A DNA stretch of 64,000 nt from Platerodrilus igneus (taxonomy: Eukaryota; Arthropoda; Insecta; Coleoptera; Lycidae): positions 3,476,917 through 3,540,916 of the forward strand of contig JARFIW010001178.1 in NCBI GenBank assembly GCA_036346225.1, given 5' to 3'. The position numbers and the translations under genes were made by a program. Below, one piece after another: positions 56,810-64,000 of this stretch. A model generated the notes under the pieces. It had not been told where the DNA came from. It was given only the letters and a program-made list of their open reading frames with translations, and searched no databases. Positions within the stretch are counted from its first letter, which is position 1, and each line of letters opens with the position of its first letter.

Positions 56810-57560
56810 TGAAGATTATATCATGTCAGTACCCTCAAAAATACTTAACATAAGAAACCAGAAACTTATCAAGAAGCAATTTGAAGAGAAAGAACATTGG
56901 TATTTGTAATAGAAAAGGAAGTTGAATGATTTCACTAAAATAACTGGGTTCTTAAAGATTTGCCTCAAGGTAGGAGAGCTATTCCGTGTGAGTCTATAAC
57001 AGATGCTTCTGTCGATAAGTATAAGGCAAGATTGGTTGTCAAGGGTTATTCTCAGAAGAAACGCAGTGATTATGATCAAACTTTCAGTCCTGTTGCCAAA
57101 TCTGGTACGGTAAGAGCAGTTTTAAGCATTGCGGCAAGCAAGAATATGAAGTTCCCTCAGTTTGATATATGTACAGCATTCCTATATACTGAGGTGAATG
57201 AAGAAGTATTCATATTACAGCCTGAAAGTTACAAAAATGGTATAAACCGAACTTCAACGAGGTCTCTATGACTTCAAGCAAGCGCCACAGTGCCGGAATA
57301 CCAGATTAGGAAATATTTCGAAAAAGCTCAAATTTAACAAAAGTGAATACCATATGTCTTTTCATAAAAAAGCAAGGAGTGGATACTCTTCTGTTAATAT
57401 TATATGTTGATCTTGGTCTCTTAGTTTGCAGTAATGACAAAATGAAAAATTCTTTCATTGTTGTGCTATAGAAAGAATTCAAAGATTCAGCCATGCGTGC
57501 AAACACTACTCAGGACTACAAATTAGAATCCCTGAAAGATAGATCTGTACGAATGTCAAG
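56810..57560 (+). pseudogene. Copia reverse transcriptase, N-terminal part
   Basis: The open frame 56960-57271 reads ASVDKYKARLVVKGYSQKK, DYDQTFSPVAKSGTVRAVLS then FPQFDICTAFLYTEVNEEVF (first catalytic D in QFDI) and ILQPESY: diagnostic copia RT. After 57271 the frame shifts; LYDFKQAP continues, and a copia-like GLLVCSNDKMK (degenerate YVDD area) can be followed to about 57440. Inactive. Confidence 0.85.
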
Positions 57561-57700
57561 AAGCTTATTCGATTGTGGTCCAGTGTCGACTCCTCTTGTC
57601 AAAGAGACTACTGAAATAGGACTAGTATAGGCGCCAGCTATGGCCGTAATATGTGCAATGAAATGTACCCTCAGTTTGAGGTCAGGGTATTTTAATATAC

Positions 57701-59426
57701 TCATCGGAAAATCAAACGTGGGTCACATGATCGAAGTCACGTGACTGTAGATGCCATCTGGAATTTACTCGTACTTTTAGCCTATTTTTAGAACGGCCGT
57801 ATATGTTAGTTTTCAACCAGTTTTAATTTTCTTTTTATCTATGGAAAGGTCTTCTTAATTCGATTTTTTATTTAGTCTTTTTTTTATGAAATTGTGATAT
57901 TTTCGTATTAAAATAGGAAAAATTGAAAATTTTCTAAAAATTTAGGATTATATAAACTGCACTGAAACCAAGATTAAAATTCTTTAATTTTATTTTGGCA
58001 AAGGGAACATTTACACATTTTCCACAATTTCAGATTTTTCAAAACATATTTTCTGTAGATTTTGTAGCAGTGTAAAATCCTGCTAATATCCTTATAGGTA
58101 GGCAATCCTAATTACGGAGCGTGTACATCTATGGTAGTATATATTTCTGGTGCGCGTAGAACAAGTTAAAACGGAGTAGGGGTTCGAGGTCCGACGGCGA
58201 TACTCGAGGCCATTGTGGTTTTTCTGGTTCTTGTGGAGTTGAACTTGCAAGCAAGATGATGTGTCGAGGAATCGGTTTCATAATGAAAATTCTTGCGAAG
58301 AAGCGAGTTCGTTTAAAAATGTTTATTTAAGAAACTTACAGCAGGCTAGTGGTAGGTGAGCTTTCTTTTAAATAAAATTTTGCTAATGAAGTATTACAAA
58401 ATTTTAGCTGTTAGTTACGATCGGAATTAATATATTTAAAGACGAATGCAGCCATTTGGACTTGATTAATGGAATTTAATAGGACGAAGTAACATTCGAA
58501 TTTATGTTCAAAACAAGTGACGAAACTACACGTGCGATGGTGGAGAGCAAAGGTTGTTGATGCTTACATTTCCATTGTTCATCGCAAGGGTCAAGTCGAG
58601 TCAAGGACGCAGCTGGCGATTAGGTTTGGCTGTTGCAGACAGATGACATTGTTTTCTTACAAGTTATGTAACTAGGTAATTATACTTCCTTATCGGATCG
58701 GGTTTGGAACAAAATTTAGTTAAACAAAGAGTAAACTACAATAAATTTTAATTGTAACTTAACTCATGATGTTGTAAACATTCCTGGACGTTTTAAATTT
58801 AATTTTGTTTTAAATTGTTAGTAAGTACGTGATGCCTGCGAAGTCCACCGTCACTCGACATTAAATTTGATCTATAATGACCTTTACCTCAATCTAATTT
58901 CAATTCTAAAATATAGCACCTTTGCATAAAGTGCTTGGTACACAAATTTCGTATTAACAAAATAGTGTAACACTGATAAGGTTATGAGCTCAGACACTTA
59001 TCGGCACATTTGATTTATTTGTAAAAGATTTAACGTAATTTAATCATTTTTTTCATTGTATATTAAAATTTGGACTTGTGATAGTTCAAGTCGGTTTGTA
59101 TATAGTTGTGTTACTTGAATTTTTTTATTAAGGAACTAAGTCGAATTATGCTTAATTGTACATACCTTTTCTTGTACATATATTTACCAAAAAGAAACAT
59201 TAGAAATACTTTGCTTTCCAATTTGTTTATTTATTGAACTGTGTGTTGTGACTTAGTGCAATAAATGGTACACTACTGTGTAAAGCTATACAGGTCATCC
59301 CACCGCTGAAGAAATTATTAGATGTTTTATGCTCTTAAATTATTATAGCTTAGGCTATGTTTTTTTTCTAAGCAAAATTTAGTGTGTTGTTTAGATTCTA
59401 CCATACTTGGGAGACGGAGTTTGCCG
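57701..59426. other. Non-coding stretch
   Basis: About 1.7 kb. 58130-58280 is less AT-rich but has no frame. AATAAA words at about 59261 without a gene upstream. Nothing recognised. Confidence 0.5.
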
Positions 59427-59674
59427 CCAGTGAGTTTTTTTTACCTGGAAAATTTTGAATTTTGCCGAATCCTTGCTGTTCCAAGCAAGGTAGGGATCTT
59501 TAACGTGCGTGACAACACTCACACACGGGACCTCCATTTTACCTCTCAACCGAACGAGGGTGTATTTTTGTGAAAAATGCTCGCCTAACATTTTTCAAGC
59601 GGACCGTGTCGGGATTTGAACCCGGGACCCAGGGCGTAGTAGTCACACACATACCACTACGCCACGGAGCCGCC
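59427..59674 (-). mobile_element. SINE-A copy 5, tail-truncated
   Basis: Reverse strand; the head with GGGATTTGAACCCGGGA and GCCACGGAGCC is intact, but the tail (cattgg...cttcgggtgg region) is missing because the copy begins at TGAGTTTTTTTTACC. Confidence 0.85.
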
Positions 59675-59689
59675 TGTTTTCTCTGACAT

Positions 59690-59984
59690 TACATGTGATT
59701 TTCCAATGCTCCACCCGAAGGTACTACATTGGCCAGGAAACGAGTTTTTTTTACCTGGAAAATTTGGAATTTTGCCGAATCCTAGCTGTTCCAAGCAAGG
59801 TAGGGATCTTTAACGTGCGCGACAACACTCACACACGGGACCTCCATTTTACCTCTCATCCGAACGAGGGTGTATTTTTGTGAAAAATGCTCGCTTAATA
59901 TTTTTCGAGCGGACCGTGTCGGGATTCGAACTCGGGACCTTGGGCGTAGTAGTCACACACATACCACTACGCCACGGAGCCGCC
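59690..59984 (-). mobile_element. SINE-A copy 6
   Basis: Full length, reverse strand; TGTTTTCTCTGACA flanks it on both sides (59676 and 59987): a clear 14-bp target-site duplication. Inserted at the end of the copia remnant that begins at 59990. Confidence 0.92.
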
Positions 59985-59989
59985 TTGTT

Positions 59990-60513
59990 TTCTCTGACAG
60001 CTGTACAGCGTCCTTGTTGTCGCAATGTATGATTGTTGAACCCTGTTTTGCTATTTGGTTAAGTAACTCGTCATAGAATCCACGGAGCCAAAGTGCTTCT
60101 TAAGTTGCTGCTGACATTGACATGTATTCGAACTCTATCGTTGACAATGCAAGAGTTGCTTGTTTCTTCGAAATCCACGAAATAACCCCACCTTGGAGTT
60201 TAAATACTTATCCTGTAACTGAACGTCTATTTATGGTATTACTTGCCCAATCTGAGTCACAATAGCCCTGTACAAAATTATTTTCATGTTTCAAATATGA
60301 CAACTTTCAATTGGCTGTGACCTTCAGATAGCTCAAAATTCGTTTTGCAGCATTCCAATGCGCCTTTCCTAGGTTGTTGAATTGACTTACAATTCCAACT
60401 GCACACTGAATATCTGGCCGTGACACCTGTGCAGCAGACAACAAACTGCCAACAACCTTTTGATATGGCACATTTTTTATTGCTTTGCGATCCTCTTCAC
60501 TTTGTGGTGACAT
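59990..60513 (-). pseudogene. Copia RNase H region
   Basis: The open frame 60513-60307 reads VPYQKVVGSLLSAAQVSRPD, IQCAVGIVSQFN, then AHWNAAKRILSYLK; further on GYCDSDWAS (catalytic D), GGVISWISKKQATLALSTIEFEY and ALWLRGF continue to about 60010. This is the standard C-terminus of copia Pol. Terminated near 59990 by SINE-A copy 6. Confidence 0.85.
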
Positions 60514-60539
60514 TTCTTTTGTCAGTTTTTTGATTCAGA

Positions 60540-61240
60540 TCTGCCGGCGTACTCATGCTATTGCAATCAGTCATTTGAAACTTTCCAGTATTTTCTGAAT
60601 ATACTGACTTTGGTTAATTGAAATCACACCCAATTTTCTATCTTGTATGATCTGCATACCCAGGACACACTTTACCTCACCAATGTCTTTCATATTAAAC
60701 TGGCCTTGCAGACTCGACTTTAACTTGTCTTTCTATATCTTGTCATCAGAAAAGATTAAAATGTTATCAACGCAGACCGCTACAATTAATATTTGATTAC
60801 CTTTAACATAGTAGTATATGCACGAATCGACTGTGGAACAATTAAGACCAAACTTTCTTAATACGGTGTTCAAATGTTGATTCCATAAGCGACTTGCTTG
60901 CTTGAGATCATATAACGATTTTTTTAGCCGGCATACACGCCGACTATTATCGTTAAACAATTCAGGCTGAACCATATAAATCACCTTGCAAAAAAGGCCA
61001 TCTGATCAATTTCTAAATCATATTTTACAGCAATCGCAAACAGAAAACGTAATGATGAATAACGTACGAAGGGTGAGAACGTCTCTTCGTAATCAATGCC
61101 CTCTGCGTTGAGCACATCCTTTTATTACCAGGTGAGCTTTATATCGACTGAATTGACCATTCTCGTCGCATTTGGTTTTAAATACCAATTTGCTAAGAAT
61201 TGCCTTGTGATTTGCTAGCAGATTTTCCAAAGACCAAGTT
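60540..61240 (-). pseudogene. Copia reverse transcriptase
   Basis: The open frame 60984-60733 shows MVQPELF, CRLKKSLYDLKQASRLWNQH (copia LYGLKQAPR-x-W with G to D), and LIVAVCVDNILIFS: the YVDD catalytic motif reads CVDN, that is, the second aspartate has become asparagine. The upstream part (61240-61000) includes FVRYSSLRFLFAIAVKYDLE, following the TVRAL...A pattern. Inactive by the D-to-N change alone, if real. Confidence 0.85.
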
Positions 61241-61262
61241 CTGTTTTCGAATAGGGACATGG

Positions 61263-61627
61263 GCGGCTCCGTGGCGTAGTGGTACGTGTGTGACTACTAC
61301 GCCCAAGGTCCCGGGTTCGAATCCCGACACGGTCCGCTTGAAAAATGTTAGGCGAGCATTTTTCACAAAAATACACCATCGTTCGGATGAGTGGTAAAAT
61401 GGAGGTCCTGTGTGTGTGTGTGTGTTGTCACGCTCGTTAAAGATCCTTACCTTGCTTGGAACAGCAAGGGTTCGGCAAAATTGCAAATTTTCCAGGTAAA
61501 AAAAACTCGCTTCCTGGCCAATGTAGTACCTTCGGGTGGAGCATTGGAAATGTAATTCACGGTAAAAAAAACTCGCTTCCTGGCCAATGTAGTACCTTCG
61601 GGTGGAGCATTGGAAAAATCGCATGTA
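61263..61627 (+). mobile_element. SINE-A copy 7 with duplicated tail
   Basis: Plus strand with a clear head: A-box-like TGGCGTAGTGG (61272-61282) and perfect B box GGTTCGAATCC (61314-61324). Flanks AATAGGGACATG and ATTAGGGACTTG form an imperfect target duplication. The tail unit (AAAAAACTCGCTTCCTGGCC, then AATGTAGTACCTTCGGGTGG and AGCATTGGAAA) occurs twice, at about 61497-61553 and 61564-61617. Confidence 0.92.
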
Positions 61628-61662
61628 AGATTAGGGACTTGTACTCGTCCTCTATGGTTCTT

Positions 61663-62049
61663 TTAGTGCGACGCATATGGACTTTTCAGCGTGTCCTCCA
61701 CTGTCAGTGGATCATCTGCATTATCCACAGTCGAAACGTAAACAAAGTTGTTTTTCTTTGTAGACTTAGTCTCTCTAGTTGATCGCCATAACTCTTGATC
61801 TACATCATGGGTTGTAATGCTCATTGAACCATTGTCCGTTATGGATTGTTCACTACTGTCTTGGTTATCTGAATTACTATTCTCAGCTTCCACTTTGTTT
61901 GGACCATGCATGTCATCGTTATTAATTGTAACAACCGTGTCTTCCACTTCATTGATATCATCATTGAATAAATAAAAATGATAAAATTTGTTACAAGAAA
62001 GTACTTCATTCTCAGTGCGTTGCTCCTCTAAAAAATTACTTTGTGACAC
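61663..62049 (-). pseudogene. Copia pol linker (integrase C-terminus to RT)
   Basis: 128 open codons: acidic, Asn/Asp/Ser-rich, with LWRSTRETKSTKKNNFVYVS, the R-x-S-x-R-x-x-x-P/S motif that precedes RT in copia. It ends where the SINE separates it from RT. Confidence 0.75.
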
Positions 62050-62400
62050 ATCAACTTTTATCTTCTTCAGATCAAAGACTCCTCATAGCTTTCAATATCT
62101 ACACGAAGGGGGGATTTGGGGCTTTGGTGCACCATACTCCACAGCAGACTTTTTAAATCGCCTGGGCTTTTCATAATTCTTTGTGCTATTATCCTTATGT
62201 TAAGCACTATATCGATGCGATCACTTTTGTAGATAGCTTAATAAATACTTTTCCTGATGACATTTGCAACATCCTCGAATGTTTGAATATTCATAGTATT
62301 AACTGGAACTTTTCTGGCAAAAGCCATGAAATCTATTGCACACGCTTTCTTTTCAGATTGGATGGCTCGGTTACTTTTGTAGACTTCAATTTAGCCTCTA

Positions 62401-62639
62401 AATAGTGAACCGATTGTGGCTAAGAACAGTGAGGCTGAAGTCAACGCAAATTTCAGTTACTGCGTATCTTCTATTTCTTGTTATGTCAATAGTCTTTAGG
62501 GCATTGGAGGTTTCTTTTTTAACGTTAACATTCATGAGGTTGTTATTTTTTTACTGTTTGGCTATGCTTAATGGGACTAAAAAGTTGTAGAGATTATTCC
62601 TTGAACTTTTTCGTAATCTTCTTTGGAAATTAAACCACT
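62401..62639. other. Unassigned spacer
   Basis: Short plus-strand frame 62405-62590 without a motif; may be the decayed continuation of the copia element. Confidence 0.3.
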
Positions 62640-64000
62640 CATAGTTTTTAAAATCATCTTTATTTACGTTTCGATCCATGACCTAGGATCGTTGTCAAAA
62701 TAATAAAAATTTCAAATTTGATATTTATGACATAAATTGAAGGTGACTTTGATTTATAGATGTTCGATATATTTGGTTTGAGTACATTAGATGAAAATTT
62801 TAAAGTTTAAAAGAATGATTGCCGTCAATTTGTGTTGCGTTCTGGGACCGACTTTTTAGGTAGCCAATATGCTTAACGTGAAATCAGCTGATTAATTTTT
62901 ATTGATAATTTCAAATAAATTCAATAATTTGAGGATTGAAAAACATTTTTAAACATATTTCTATTTATACGGTTGAGAGGATGGTGTGATTATGTTAACT
63001 TAAGGTTTAAGCAGCCGGGGGCTGCTAATATGGCTATTGTTATGTAATTAGTTGTATGTATAAATAGAAATCATGCATGTAAGCTGTATTTCATGTGAAT
63101 ATGTCAAGGAAAACCCAGGAAAAACTTGCAATGCTACCTATAAATTGTGGGCATTTGATTTTCTTTTCTTATTTCTTTTAGTAATGGAATCCATTGTTTA
63201 CTGAAAGTCACGGATTTGTTTGCTACACAGTTATTTTTATGTAGGGTTATATAAGCAGCTTCTTTGGTTTTGCGTTTTTGGTGGTTTTCTTCTTTGTCGA
63301 TAATTTTTGCATCCTCACATTTTATTTTATGACTGGGGTGCCATGCATGTTGGCAAATCATGGATTTTTCAAATGTTCTATTTTTATATATGATTTATGT
63401 TCTTTTAATCTTATTTCAAATGGTCTGAAACTTTCCCCTATATAAAACTTGTTACATTCGCAAGGTATTTTGTAGATGCAGTTTTTGTTAATTGTGCTCT
63501 TAGTGTATTGTTGGTTCTAATTACTGTTTTTATTCTAAATTTGTTTCCTATTCTTTGGATTTTTCAGATAATCCTGTTATGTACGGTATTGAGAGCATTT
63601 TTTGGCACGTATCGTTCTTTTGTTTTCTTCTTCTTTATTTTTGGAACTTTATTCATTTCTTTTTCTATTATTCTTTTAGGACACTTGTTCTCTATTAGTA
63701 TACATCTGATTAGATCTTTCTCTTTCTTTAAAATTTCTTCGTTTGATGATATTAATTTTCCTCTGTCATACTTGGTTTTGTTAATTCCTCGTTTGACACA
63801 GTGTGGGTGGTTTGAATCGAAGTTCAGGTATCTGTTTGTGTGCGTTGGTTTTCTGTATACCGATGTTTTAATTGTTGTATCGTTTTCTAACTAGAATATT
63901 TAAAAATGGAAGTTTTCCTTGTTGTTCTAATTCGTATGTGAATTTAATAGTTGGTTCTATTTTGTTAATTGACTACAAAGTTTTTAATTAGTTCTGTATC
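62640..64000 (-). mobile_element. Penelope-like element, 3' part, runs off the window
   Basis: Minus strand: GIY-YIG endonuclease (63480-63134) preceded by the end of an RT (64000-63490), followed by a terminal region with the motif TTTACGTTTCGATCCATGAC (62662-62681) and GATCGTTGTCAAAATAATAA, the kind of terminal repeat seen in Penelope-like elements. The upstream RT core is beyond 64000. Confidence 0.75.
63134..63990 (-). pseudogene. Penelope-like RT C-terminus plus GIY-YIG endonuclease
   Basis: From the right edge, minus strand: KFTYELEQQGKLPFLN, YRKPTHTNRYLNFDSNHPH, then CVKRGI (RT blocks following the catalytic motif; the H-C-V-K-R-G-I segment is typical), then about 63480 CIYKIPCECNKFYIGESFRP (GIY-YIG nuclease, with the CxC after IP that the copy at 54751 lacks), F-IRLKEHK, and 63361-63134 with QHAWHPSHKIKCEDAKII (the H...H/E part) to IYR. 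Frameshifts lie near 63880 and 63490. Distinct in sequence from the element at 54105, so two Penelope families are present. Confidence 0.8.

Larger units (their letters stand above)
55600..57700 (+). mobile_element. Ty1/copia retrotransposon remnant, internally deleted
   Basis: Plus-strand pieces in copia order: gag (55600-56160), protease-like region (56440-56700), then linker and RT (56810-57560). The integrase that should lie between protease and RT is absent, so a deletion removed it. No LTR identified. Confidence 0.75.
59990..62400 (-). mobile_element. Ty1/copia remnant, minus strand, split by SINE-A
   Basis: Minus-strand order: a stretch near 62400-62060 continuous with the linker, a linker after integrase (62049-61663), SINE-A copy 7 (61263-61627), RT (about 61240-60540), RNase H (60513-59990). 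No LTR found. Frameshifts throughout, with long open pieces. Confidence 0.8.

Noticed and set aside
61263..61335. True tRNA gene
   Set aside because: A and B boxes are good, but the acceptor stem does not pair convincingly and the unit continues into a repeated body and tail shared by six other copies: a SINE head.

Overview
This window reads as AT-rich arthropod (most likely insect) nuclear DNA dominated by transposable elements. I see one convincing host gene. Nothing bacterial is present: there are no operons, ribosome-binding sites or CRISPR arrays, and the only long open frames belong to mobile elements. The insect assignment is an inference from the mix of element families and from the spliced gene; I cannot name the species.

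Layout. 1-710 is the decayed end of a hAT transposase, followed by an (AT)n run and a 1.75-kb LTR-like unit ending in a second (AT)n run. 5206-6077 is a 5'-truncated Jockey/CR1-like LINE. 6550-9760 holds minus-strand copies of an RTE-like LINE, one with endonuclease, a tandemly duplicated reverse-transcriptase segment, and a 3' end; at least five more 3' ends of the same family occur at 11505, 14374, 15085, 25345 and 30755. 10565-10970 carries part of a THAP zinc-finger frame. 11738-13780 is a PIF/Harbinger element with two divergent genes, terminal inverted repeats and flanking CAGG. 17926-22384 is a Tigger/pogo element into which a piggyBac element (19717-22226, TTAA on both sides) has inserted 8 bp after the transposase stop codon.

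Two tRNA-derived SINE families are visible. SINE-A has seven copies (two as an inverted pair, two in tandem sharing a target site). SINE-B occurs singly and as two head-to-head inverted dimers. The host gene occupies 37088-41087: four coding exons, all introns phase 0, giving a 222-residue acidic/glycine-rich protein with a conserved-looking but unrecognised C-terminal domain. A possible non-coding first exon lies near 33300. 44500-46023 is dense in fold-back structures and (AT)n runs.

46027-54083 is a full Ty3/gypsy LTR retrotransposon on the minus strand with about 1.3-kb LTRs, gag, protease, RT, RNase H and integrase, and no room for env. Every LTR-LTR difference I found by eye is an indel or a run-length change, with no isolated substitution. 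That suggests consensus sequencing error and a young insertion rather than decay. 54105-55085 and 62640-64000 are Penelope-like elements with GIY-YIG endonuclease frames. 55600-57700 (+) and 59990-62400 (-) are Ty1/copia fragments, the second split by a SINE-A insertion.

No new defence or metabolic system is evident. The points most worth follow-up are the inverted-dimer SINEs, the nested Tigger/piggyBac with its PIP-box and repeated subterminal motif, the LTR indel signature, and the unclassified host protein.
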